From contig NZ_CALIJA010000098.1 in NCBI RefSeq assembly GCF_938017615.1, positions 1 through 16,399 of the forward strand: a stretch of 16,399 nucleotides of DNA. Direction: 5' to 3'. The notes beneath the pieces are model-generated. The model was not told the origin of the DNA. It saw only the letters and a program-made list of their open reading frames with translations, and made no database searches. The position numbers and the translations under genes were made by a program. This document shows positions 6,132 to 13,177 of this stretch, one piece after another. How positions within the stretch are numbered: the stretch's first letter is position 1; each line of letters opens with the position of its first letter. This DNA comes from an uncultured Campylobacter sp. (GTDB taxonomy: Bacteria > Campylobacterota > Campylobacteria > Campylobacterales > Campylobacteraceae).

Positions 6132-8102
6132 TTGATCAGATCACTTATTTTGGCAGCGTTTTTTCTTTTAGGCTTGGGCGCCGAGCCCCTAAAACCCTCC
6201 GATGCGTTCAAGCTTAACGCGACGGCGCAAAGCGATAGCGTAACGCTAAGCTTTGATATCGCGGACGGGGTCTATCTCTATCAAAACGAGATAAAAATTT
6301 TCACTGACGGCGCGGAGGTGACGAATTTAATAAATCTGCCCGCCGCGACCGAATACAAGGATTATAAAATTTACGAGGGCAAATTTAGCATCACCGTGCC
6401 TTTAGGCCTCGTACTTGCAAATGCCGCAGACAGCGATGATTTCGTGCTTAACGGCGATTTTTTGGGCTGCACGAAGTCGGGCTTTTGCTACCAGCCGCAG
6501 CAGTTCGGCTTTAGCTTCAAGCGCGTGGTGGAGGGCTATCAGATCAGCAAAATTTCAAACTCCGAGCTGAAAAGATACCGAAGCGGCGGAAATTCCGCGC
6601 AGATTTCTGCCGCATACAGCGCACAAGGCGGGGCTGTAAATTTTAAAAGCAGTGCCGCAGCTTCGGGCGCAGAGGCAAATTCCTTGGCAAGCTCGCACGC
6701 AGCGGGAAATTCCGCGGCAAACTCGGCAGAAAACGCTGCTTTAAATTCCGACGAAGCTTCCACGCATAAAAATCCGCACGCAAATTCCATCTCCGAGCAG
6801 GATAAAATTTTAAACGTTCTTGGCGGCAAGAGCTTCATCGCGGCGATCGCGCTGTTTTTCGGCTACGGCGTGCTGCTCTCGCTAAGTCCTTGCGTCTATC
6901 CGCTCATCCCGATCCTCTCGTCGATCATCGTGGCGAAAACTTCCTCGAAGCCGAGCGCGAAGAAAAGCCTCGCCGTAAGCCTCGCGTATATTTTTGGGAT
7001 GGCGAGCTCGTATGCGATTTTAGGGGCTTTCGTGGCGGTTTTCGGGCAAAATTTACAGGGCCTGCTGCAAACTCCGCCCGCGCTGATCCTAACCTCGCTC
7101 ATATTCGCCGCGCTCGCGCTTTCGATGTTTGGATTTTACGAGATTCGCCTGCCTGCGCGCTTTCAAAGCTTCTTAAATAGCAAAAGCGAAAAGAGCGGCG
7201 GTATGATCGGAGTTTTTTCGATGGGGCTTATCTCGGCGCTCGTCGTATCGCCGTGCATCTCCGCTCCGCTTGCAGGCGCGCTCGTTTACATCGCGGGCAG
7301 CGGCGACGTTTTGTTGGGCGCGGCGGCACTTTTTGCACTGGGACTCGGAAGCGGCGCGCTACTGCTTGTGGTGGGGCTCGGCGGCGCATTGCCTAGGCCC
7401 GGAGCTTGGATGGAGGCGGTGCCTAAAATTTTCGGCTTTTTGCTGCTTTTTACGGCGGTGTGGATTTCGCGCACGCTCATCGGCGAAAATTTAAGCCTGC
7501 TGATTTATGCGGTTTTGGGCGCGATCTTCGCAGGATTTTTAGGGCTGTTTGACGGCGGCGCAGGCGGTATCAAGCGTGCTTTGGCTCTTGTGATCGCGCT
7601 ATATTCGGCGCTGCTGCTCGCGGGCTTTGCCAGCGGCGCGAAAGATTTTTCCAGGCCGCTTGAAAATTTAATCCCGCAAAGCACGAGATATTCCAGCGGC
7701 GGCCCCGGCGGCGAGAGCTTGCAAGCGAGCGAAATTTCTCACGCTAAAAATTTAAGCGGCGCGCATTTTTCGTTTGTGCACGATCTGGCGCAGCTGCGCG
7801 GCGAAATAGAAAATTCCAAAAAGCCCGTGATAGTGGATTTTTGGGCTAGCTGGTGTAAAAATTGCGAGCAGAGCGAGCGAGCGTTCGCAGATCCCGCTCT
7901 TGCAGGCGCTCTTGATAAATTTAGCCTTTTAAAGATCGATCTTAGCGAAGATAGCGAGCAAAATAGGGTGATAAAAGCGCATTTCAACGTATTCGGCCCG
8001 CCTACGATTCTGTTTTTTAAAGAGGGTGCCGAGATTGCGAACCTGCGCCAGATCGGCAGCGTAAATTCCGAAAAGCTGGCTGAGATTTTAACCGAAATTT
8101 AG
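6132..8102 (+). CDS. dsbD: Thiol:disulfide interchange protein DsbD
   Basis: Carries reducing electrons from cytoplasmic thioredoxin across the inner membrane to periplasmic thiol proteins (cytochrome c maturation, disulfide isomerases). TTG start with AAAGGAT 5' of it; a signal peptide (IRSLILAAFFLLGLGA) follows directly, supporting this start. Three parts in order: the periplasmic N-domain with Cys113/Cys119 (GCTKSGFC); the membrane domain of about eight helices with Cys254 (SPCVYPLIP) and Cys375 (SPCISAPL), the transmembrane cysteine pair; and the C-terminal thioredoxin-like domain with WASWCKNC (Cys575, Cys578). Length 656 is somewhat above the usual 560-600 because residues about 150-225 form a long Ala/Ser/Asn-rich linker of low complexity. 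hisB follows 48 bases on, so they may be cotranscribed. Confidence 0.95.
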   Translation: MIRSLILAAFFLLGLGAEPLKPSDAFKLNATAQSDSVTLSFDIADGVYLYQNEIKIFTDGAEVTNLINLPAATEYKDYKIYEGKFSITVPLGLVLANAADSDDFVLNGDFLGCTKSGFCYQPQQFGFSFKRVVEGYQISKISNSELKRYRSGGNSAQISAAYSAQGGAVNFKSSAAASGAEANSLASSHAAGNSAANSAENAALNSDEASTHKNPHANSISEQDKILNVLGGKSFIAAIALFFGYGVLLSLSPCVYPLIPILSSIIVAKTSSKPSAKKSLAVSLAYIFGMASSYAILGAFVAVFGQNLQGLLQTPPALILTSLIFAALALSMFGFYEIRLPARFQSFLNSKSEKSGGMIGVFSMGLISALVVSPCISAPLAGALVYIAGSGDVLLGAAALFALGLGSGALLLVVGLGGALPRPGAWMEAVPKIFGFLLLFTAVWISRTLIGENLSLLIYAVLGAIFAGFLGLFDGGAGGIKRALALVIALYSALLLAGFASGAKDFSRPLENLIPQSTRYSSGGPGGESLQASEISHAKNLSGAHFSFVHDLAQLRGEIENSKKPVIVDFWASWCKNCEQSERAFADPALAGALDKFSLLKIDLSEDSEQNRVIKAHFNVFGPPTILFFKEGAEIANLRQIGSVNSEKLAEILTEI

Positions 8103-8150
8103 TGAAATTTAGATAGATTTCAAACAAAATTTAGTTTTAAGGATTGCGCG

Positions 8151-8729
8151 ATGATAAGTAAAAATAGGGCTACGAAAGAGACTAAAATCGAGCTTGAGCT
8201 GGAGCTTTACGGGCGCGGCGCGGCGCAGATACAAACGGGTATCGGCTTTTTCGATCATATGCTTAGTGCGTTTGCCAAGCACGCGTGGATTGATCTGAAC
8301 CTGCGCTGCGAGGGCGATTTGCAGGTCGATTTTCACCACAGCGTCGAGGACTGTGGCATAGTGCTCGGAAGCGCGATCAAAGAGGCGATCTATCCCGCGC
8401 AGAATATCGAGCGCTTCGGCGATAGCGTCGTCGTGATGGACGAAGCCGCCGTAAGCGCTGCGCTTGATTTTTCCAACCGTGCGTTTTTGGTATTTGATTG
8501 CCCGAGCCTGAAGCGCGGTAAGATCGGCGAATTCGACGCTGAGCTCGTGGAGGAATTTTTTCGCGCTTTGGCTTTCAACGCAAATTTAACGCTGCATATA
8601 AGCCAGATTCGCGGCGAAAATCTGCACCACGTGGCGGAAGCCGCGTTTAAGGCGTTCGCCGTCGCATTTCGTCGCGCGATAAGTATCAACGAGCGCGCCG
8701 GCGTGCCTAGCACGAAGGGCGTTTTATAG
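8151..8729 (+). CDS. hisB: Imidazoleglycerol-phosphate dehydratase
   Basis: Sixth step of histidine biosynthesis: dehydrates imidazole glycerol phosphate to imidazole acetol phosphate, using Mn ions in a 24-subunit shell. The 192 residues match the monofunctional enzyme with no phosphatase domain. Metal-binding motifs: FFDHML (33-38), DFHHSVEDCG (60-69) and LHHVAEAAFKAFA (158-170). ATG 8151 has AAGGA 8-9 bases upstream. The other his genes are not nearby. The same-strand neighbours dsbD and the downstream membrane gene are unrelated in function. Confidence 0.96.
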   Translation: MISKNRATKETKIELELELYGRGAAQIQTGIGFFDHMLSAFAKHAWIDLNLRCEGDLQVDFHHSVEDCGIVLGSAIKEAIYPAQNIERFGDSVVVMDEAAVSAALDFSNRAFLVFDCPSLKRGKIGEFDAELVEEFFRALAFNANLTLHISQIRGENLHHVAEAAFKAFAVAFRRAISINERAGVPSTKGVL

Positions 8730-8989
8730 CGGTAAATGCGCGCTAAATTTAGTAAATTTGGCAATTCGCGGTTTTGAAATTTTATCGGCGTTTGAAATTT
8801 TACTCTTGCCGCTGCTTGAAATTTGCAAAATTTCGCCATTACTCTGGCAAAGCGCGCCGCTTTATTAAGACTGCTTACGCTGGCGGTGCATTTGCGCCCG
8901 CCGCGAAAACCGCGAACTATGCTATATGAAATTTCGCACTGCCGGAGCGCTAAACCGCCGCTTTGCATATTAAAATTTAAAGGTAAAAG
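8730..8989. other. 260-base intergenic region with inverted repeats
   Basis: No gene seen. An 11-bp perfect inverted repeat, TTCGCGGTTTT (8765-8775) and AAAACCGCGAA (8906-8916), encloses 130 bases. A 7-bp hairpin GAAATTT-GCA-AAATTTC lies at 8818-8834 and could be a weak terminator for hisB. TTGAAATTT occurs three times between 8773 and 8824. The downstream gene probably has its promoter here. Confidence 0.4.
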
Positions 8990-9415
8990 ATGAATAATTT
9001 CGGATCGCTTATGGAGATTTTAAATGTGCTGTTTTTGATCTGCTTTGTTTGGCTCATCGCGTGCTTGATTAAATTTATCAGATCAAAAGACGAGCCGGAG
9101 CACCATAAAAGAGATAAAAAATTTCTAATTATTTCGGCAGTTGCGTTTGCATGCGCTTTTACTCCACTCATATATTCTCAGTGGCTATTCGATCCTTTTT
9201 CCATGTTTATCTTGGTTTTTACTGGGCTGCCGGTAGTTTCGCTCATTTGGCTAATCGCAAGTTTAGTAAAATTTATTAAATCGGCTAAAAGTGCACCCGA
9301 GCGCCGCAGAAGAATTAGAAATCTTTTGATCCTCTCTGTGTTTTCGTTCATAATTTTTTTGAGCGTCCTAATGGGCTTTTTTTGGCTACTTAATCACGCA
9401 ATCGAGCATATGTGA
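8990..9415 (+). CDS. Four-helix membrane protein with internal duplication
   Basis: 141 residues, function not recognised. Four hydrophobic segments arranged as two similar halves: residues about 14-58 (FVWLIACLIKFIRS, then a charged loop and KKFLIISAVAF) and 79-128 (SLIWLIASLVKFIKS, then a charged loop and RNLLILSVFSF). The loops EPEHHKRDKK and APERRRRIRN occupy the same place, so the gene arose by duplication of a two-helix unit. ATG 8990 has AAAGG upstream. The 45-residue ORF starts 8 bases after its stop, pointing to one transcript with the next two genes. Confidence 0.7.
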   Translation: MNNFGSLMEILNVLFLICFVWLIACLIKFIRSKDEPEHHKRDKKFLIISAVAFACAFTPLIYSQWLFDPFSMFILVFTGLPVVSLIWLIASLVKFIKSAKSAPERRRRIRNLLILSVFSFIIFLSVLMGFFWLLNHAIEHM

Positions 9416-9423
9416 GGCGCAAA

Positions 9424-9561
9424 ATGAGCGATGAAATTTTTCAAAAAACGATCGCCGTAATATTGACGGCCTGGGCGATCAGCGTTTGCGCACTAACCGC
9501 AGCGGCGCTGTATCTGCAGAGCAAATGCTCGATCATCTCCTATATCGCGAACGGCAACTAA
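9424..9561 (+). CDS. Small single-helix membrane protein (45 aa)
   Basis: MSDEIFQKTIAVILTAWAIS... to TAA. One hydrophobic segment (about residues 8-30) with two cysteines near it (VCALT, SKCS). No family recognised. It lies 8 bases after the previous gene and one base before the next ATG (TAA-G-ATG), so it is probably translated with them and may be an accessory of the binding protein. Confidence 0.55.
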   Translation: MSDEIFQKTIAVILTAWAISVCALTAAALYLQSKCSIISYIANGN

Positions 9562-9562
9562 G

Positions 9563-10510
9563 ATGAAGCGCACATCTATCGTCATTTTGCTACTGCTTAG
9601 CTTTGCGGCTTTCGATTTTGCATTTTACAGCCTCGTCGTGAAGCGATACGTAAATCAAAGCAGCGCCGAGATGCAGGCCAAATCGATCGAGCTGCATAAA
9701 TTTCTGCCGTTTGAGCAGGGCTCGCAGATCGTGCGCGCCAGCTCTAGCTTAAAACTTAGCGGCGATCTGCCGATAATCGACGGCGCAGCGGCGCTATATC
9801 CCGTGTTTTCGGCATTCGTCGCGGCGAGCTATCCCAAAGAAAGCGTGGAGTTTGACGGGCGAAATTTTACCGATGCTAGCAGGCTTAAATTTAGTAACAC
9901 TCGCGGCGCATACAAGGCTATAAGCGACGGCGAGGCGGATCTGATCTTCGTCGCAGCTCCTTCGAAACAGCAGCTTGATTACGCGCGAGAAAAGGGCGCA
10001 AATTTACGCTTCGTGCCGATCGGGCTGGAGGCGTTCGTCTTCATCGTAAATGCAAATAACAAAGTTTCAAGCTTAAGCGTGGATCAGGTGCGAGGGATTT
10101 ATTCTGGGAAGTTTGACGATTGGTCGCAGCTCGGCGGCGAGCGCATGCGAATAGATGCCGTGCAGCGAAACGCGGGCAGCGGCAGCCAGAGCGCGTTTTT
10201 GAAATTTATGAGTAAGACGCAGCCTAAGCGCAAGATCACGGGCTTTTTCGGCAGTGCAATCGGCTTTTCGTTTCGCTATTACGTCGAGGGGATCGTGCAA
10301 AACGGCGGCGTGAAGATGCTTAGCCTAAACGGCGCGTATCCGAATAAAGAAAATATCGCTAGCCGCAAATATCCGCTCGTAGCCGAAATTTACGCAGTTT
10401 ACGACGAAAATAACAAAAACGAAAATATCCGCACGCTGATAGATTGGATCCTTTCGCCGCAGGGGCAAAGCATCATCGAAAATAGCGGCTACGTGCCGAT
10501 TAAGGGCTAA
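9563..10510 (+). CDS. PstS-like substrate-binding protein, membrane anchored
   Basis: 315 residues of the periplasmic binding protein type II fold related to phosphate-binding PstS. An uncleaved-looking N-terminal helix (SIVILLLLSFAAFDFAFYSL) lacks a lipobox cysteine, so it is probably anchored in the inner membrane facing the periplasm. PIIDGAAALYPVFSAFV (from about 71) is the first anion-binding region; RNAGSGSQSAF in the middle corresponds to the SGT-type phosphate loop of PstS; QLGGERMRIDAVQR and SPQGQSIIENSGYVPI are also family features. No pstC, pstA, pstB or phoU lies nearby, so it may act as a sensor or scavenger, or work with a remote transporter. Phosphate as ligand is inferred from the fold only. 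Confidence 0.8.
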   Translation: MKRTSIVILLLLSFAAFDFAFYSLVVKRYVNQSSAEMQAKSIELHKFLPFEQGSQIVRASSSLKLSGDLPIIDGAAALYPVFSAFVAASYPKESVEFDGRNFTDASRLKFSNTRGAYKAISDGEADLIFVAAPSKQQLDYAREKGANLRFVPIGLEAFVFIVNANNKVSSLSVDQVRGIYSGKFDDWSQLGGERMRIDAVQRNAGSGSQSAFLKFMSKTQPKRKITGFFGSAIGFSFRYYVEGIVQNGGVKMLSLNGAYPNKENIASRKYPLVAEIYAVYDENNKNENIRTLIDWILSPQGQSIIENSGYVPIKG

Positions 10511-10596
10511 GATCGCAGCTTAAATTTATACGGCGTTTGCCAAAAATTCAGCCAAATTTCGTTAAAATCACAAAATTTCAAAAAACGGAAAACGAA

Positions 10597-11085
10597 GTGA
10601 TAAAGATCATATTTTTAGACGTAGACGGCTGCCTTAGCGACGGCGGGCTGTATCATTCAAACGGCGGCGAAGAGATGAAGAAATTTAACGTAAAAGACGG
10701 GTTCGGCATCCAGGAGTGGCAGCGGCTGGGGCTAAAGGTCGCGATCATCACCGGCAAAAGCTCTCAAATCGTCGCAAATCGCGCGAGAGAGCTAAAGATC
10801 GATACGCTCTTTCAAGGCGAAAAAGACAAACGCGCAAGGGCGGAGCAAATTTTAAAAAATTTTAACCTAAGCTTCGATGAGGCCGCCGCGATCGGCGATG
10901 ATATAAACGATGCAAAGCTTTTAAATGCGGTCGCGATCAGCTTCAAGCCCGCCGATGCACTAAGCTCGTTAAAAGCGGACGTCGTGCTAAGCAAAAACGG
11001 CGGCTGCGGCGCAGTGCGCGAGATGATCGAAATACTCGTCGATAAAAATGGCATGCGCGAAGAGTGGAATAGCAAATGGCTGTAG
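10597..11085 (+). CDS. kdsC: 3-deoxy-D-manno-octulosonate 8-phosphate phosphatase (KdsC), HAD family
   Basis: Removes phosphate from Kdo 8-phosphate, giving Kdo for the LPS inner core. HAD motifs from GTG 10597: FLDVDGCLSDGG (6-17) with nucleophile Asp8 and Asp10, ITGKSS (51-56), the lysine region GEKDKR (74-79), and GDDINDAKL (100-108). No cap domain, as in this tetrameric subfamily. I chose GTG 10597 (162 residues; GGAAAA upstream) over a TTG at 10537, because the family starts just before the DVDG strand and the extra 20 residues are uncharacteristic. The gene opens the envelope cluster; the lptC start lies 67 bases beyond its stop. Confidence 0.9.
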   Translation: MIKIIFLDVDGCLSDGGLYHSNGGEEMKKFNVKDGFGIQEWQRLGLKVAIITGKSSQIVANRARELKIDTLFQGEKDKRARAEQILKNFNLSFDEAAAIGDDINDAKLLNAVAISFKPADALSSLKADVVLSKNGGCGAVREMIEILVDKNGMREEWNSKWL

Positions 11086-11152
11086 TTTCGCAAGCGCGCG
11101 TGAGAGAGCCTGCGAGGGGCGAAATTCTGCGCAGATCAAAGAGGACCGAGCG

Positions 11153-11686
11153 ATGGTGATAAAAATTTTCTACGTCGCGATTGCGATCTTTTGCGTCGCG
11201 ATGGTGTTTTTAAGCGTGCAGACGCCGTATTTTAGCGATATGTTTAGACAAGATCTAAGCATTGCGAATATGGAGATGAAAAAGATCGTCGATTATCAGA
11301 TCGGCGAGCGCGTGGATGCTAAATTTACCGCGGACGGCGGCACTCGCTATAAGGATCGCGACGAGTTTGTAAATTTTAAAGCCGAGGAGATTAGCGCGGA
11401 TCTGAATCACACTTTGGTTTCAAAGACCGCGACGCGCGCAGGCGAGCTGATAAAATTTAACGGCGACGCGCACTATGTAAATAGCAGAGGCTTTGATTAC
11501 ACGGCGCAGGAGATCATCTACGATACGAGCAGCAAGATCGTCCGCTCCGACGTGCCGTACGTGCTGCGCCAAGGCGGCGACCGCATCACGGGCGCAAGTA
11601 TCAGCTACGACACCAAAACCAAACAAACAAACTCAAAAGGAATCCACGCATGGTATTTAATAAAAGATCAAAATTCCACAAACTAA
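11153..11686 (+). CDS. lptC: LPS export system protein LptC
   Basis: Bitopic inner-membrane protein that takes LPS from the LptBFG transporter and hands it to LptA. 177 residues from ATG 11153, with GAGGA nicely spaced. An N-terminal helix (IKIFYVAIAIFCVAMVFLSV) is followed by a beta-jellyroll periplasmic domain (KKIVDYQIGERVDAKF, AHYVNSRGFDYTAQEIIYD, SDVPYVLRQGGDRITGASISYD). A longer reading frame starting at 11048 would overlap kdsC and adds nothing membrane-like. Its end overlaps lptA by 37 bases. Confidence 0.85.
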   Translation: MVIKIFYVAIAIFCVAMVFLSVQTPYFSDMFRQDLSIANMEMKKIVDYQIGERVDAKFTADGGTRYKDRDEFVNFKAEEISADLNHTLVSKTATRAGELIKFNGDAHYVNSRGFDYTAQEIIYDTSSKIVRSDVPYVLRQGGDRITGASISYDTKTKQTNSKGIHAWYLIKDQNSTN

Positions 11687-12165
11687 TATTCGCATCTGCG
11701 CTAATTGCGGGCTTTGGCGCGACTACTCTTAGCGCCGCGCAGGAGCAGGTCGAGGTCACGGCGGATAATTTTTTCGCCGACGAGATCAAGCAGATCAGCG
11801 TCCTAACCGGCAACGTCCGTATCAAAAAGGGCGCTTATGATACGCTAAATTCCGACAAAGTGACGATCTACTTCGACGCCAAACGCCAGCCTACTAAATA
11901 TGTCGCGACCGGAAACGCAAATTTTAAAATTTTACTCAATCAGAAGCATTACGACGGCAAGGGCGGCGTGCTGACCTACGATCCGACTATCGAGGCCTAC
12001 ACGCTCGAAAATAACGCCTACCTGCACGAGGCCGAGACCAAAAAGGAGGTTTACGGCGATAAGATCATCGTAAATCGCCAAAAGGGCACCTACGAAGTAA
12101 AAAGCGGCGGCGGCGAGAAAAAGCCCGTGCGTCTGATCTTTCAGGTCGAAGATCAAAACAAATGA
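11650..12165 (+). CDS. lptA: LPS transport periplasmic bridge protein LptA
   Basis: Periplasmic beta-jellyroll protein forming the bridge that carries LPS to the outer membrane. 171 residues with a signal peptide (KLIFASALIAGFGATTLSAAQ, cleavage probably after SAA or SAAQ). VEVTADNFFADEIKQISVLTGNVRIKKG is the OstA/LptA-type start, then KYVATGNANFKI and GGVLTYDPTIEAYTLENNAYL. ATG 11650 lies within lptC (AAAAGGAATCC gives the ribosome site), and the stop overlaps the engB start by four bases (ATGA). Confidence 0.92.
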   Translation: MVFNKRSKFHKLIFASALIAGFGATTLSAAQEQVEVTADNFFADEIKQISVLTGNVRIKKGAYDTLNSDKVTIYFDAKRQPTKYVATGNANFKILLNQKHYDGKGGVLTYDPTIEAYTLENNAYLHEAETKKEVYGDKIIVNRQKGTYEVKSGGGEKKPVRLIFQVEDQNK

Positions 12166-13061
12166 TCTATCCTAGCAGCGCGCAGTTTATCACCTCCGCC
12201 GCAAATATCGCGGGTGCGCCCGAGTTTGCGATGAGCGAAGTGGCGTTTTTGGGGCGTTCCAACGTCGGCAAAAGCAGCCTGATAAACGCGCTTACCGGGC
12301 GCAAAAATCTAGCCAAATCAAGCTCGACGCCGGGCAAAACGCAGCTGATAAATTTCTTTGAAGTTAAATTTAAACAAAAGCTTGCCGCAGACTCGGACGG
12401 CTCGCAAAATGAAACGCCGCTTGATCTAGCAAGCAAAGAGGCTTTAAGCTCGGCTGCAAATTGCGTGCAAGAGCGCGCGGAGGTTGCGGCGTCTGAGCGA
12501 AATTTAAAGCAGGATTTCGTTTTAAATTTAAAAAGCGCCTCGGCGGATTTTAGATCGGATCGCGAGACAGATCTTGCGGCGGGCTTTGCGCCGAATTCAG
12601 CGCAAAGCCCCGAATTAAATTTTACAGACAGATCCGCGCTAAGCTTAGCGAGCAACCCCGCCTTTTCGGATCTTGCTAGCTTGGGTGAAAATATCTCTTT
12701 GATCTTCGTGGATCTGCCTGGGTTCGGGTATGCCAAGGTTTCTAAAAAACTGCATTATATCTGGCAGAAAAATCTCGACGAATTTATCAAAGAGCGCCTA
12801 AATATCAAGCTTTTCGTCCATCTCATCGACGCGAGGCAGTTTGATCTTACGATAGATAAAAATTTGCAAAACTATCTCGCTAGTTTTCTGCGCGGCGATC
12901 AAAAGGTCGTGAGGCTCTACACCAAAGCCGACAAGCTCAACCAAAGCGAGCGCGCAAAGCTTTTGAGGCACGATCCGAAGGCGGTTTTGGTCTCTACGCT
13001 AAAGGGCGGCGGGCTGCAAAAAGCGCGAGAAATCATTGTGCGCGGGGCGTTTGGATTATGA
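12162..13061 (+). CDS. engB: Ribosome biogenesis GTP-binding protein EngB (YsxC/YihA) with large insertion
   Basis: Essential GTPase in 50S ribosome assembly. GTP-binding motifs: G1 GRSNVGKSS (31-39), G2 threonine in SSTPGKTQ (53-60), G3 DLPGFGYAKV (184-193), G4 TKAD (254-257), G5 VST (277-279). The usual length is about 200 residues; here 299. The excess of about 100 residues (71-177, bases about 12372-12692) lies between G2 and G3, where relatives go straight from TQLINFF to the DLPG strand. It is rich in Ala, Ser, Asn and acidic residues, and the frame is kept. The core motifs are intact, so the enzyme is probably active with an extended surface loop. The start overlaps the lptA stop (ATGA). 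Confidence 0.93.
   Translation: MIYPSSAQFITSAANIAGAPEFAMSEVAFLGRSNVGKSSLINALTGRKNLAKSSSTPGKTQLINFFEVKFKQKLAADSDGSQNETPLDLASKEALSSAANCVQERAEVAASERNLKQDFVLNLKSASADFRSDRETDLAAGFAPNSAQSPELNFTDRSALSLASNPAFSDLASLGENISLIFVDLPGFGYAKVSKKLHYIWQKNLDEFIKERLNIKLFVHLIDARQFDLTIDKNLQNYLASFLRGDQKVVRLYTKADKLNQSERAKLLRHDPKAVLVSTLKGGGLQKAREIIVRGAFGL
12372..12692 (+). other. In-frame low-complexity insertion in engB
   Basis: Encodes about 107 residues with no recognisable fold (GSQNETPLDLASKEALSSAA and on to LASNPAFSDLASLGEN). The length is a multiple of three and it has no stop. Strings like AAATTTAAA and GCAAATT recur, as in the acetyltransferase insertion. Confidence 0.7.
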
Positions 13062-13177
13062 AATTTATAAATTTAAATACGTTAAATTTTGCGGCGCAGA
13101 ATTTCAAAATAATTAAATTTAGAGGATATAAAATGCGCCGCGAAGATCGCGCAAAGATTAGGGAAAATTTTAGATGA
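13058..13177 (+). CDS. Possible 39-residue ORF coupled on both sides
   Basis: ATG 13058 overlaps the engB stop (ATGA) and the TGA at 13175-13177 overlaps the next ATG (ATGA). The peptide is basic (MKFINLNTLNFAAQNF... ending KIRENFR). An inner ATG at 13132 with AGAGGA upstream would give only 14 residues. No family recognised. It could be a real small protein or a way to pass ribosomes from engB to the acetyltransferase gene. Confidence 0.35.
   Translation: MKFINLNTLNFAAQNFKIIKFRGYKMRREDRAKIRENFR

Noticed and set aside
6539..6838. 99-residue minus-strand Ala/Glu/Phe-rich frame opposite the DsbD linker
   Set aside because: Arises from the low-complexity linker DNA read backwards; no start signal.
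8390..8968. 192-residue minus-strand frame opposite hisB
   Set aside because: Lies over hisB, whose active-site motifs are clear; composition is that of an antisense shadow.
12167..12736. 189-residue minus-strand frame opposite engB
   Set aside because: Antisense to the EngB GTPase motifs and its insertion; no domain or ribosome site seen.
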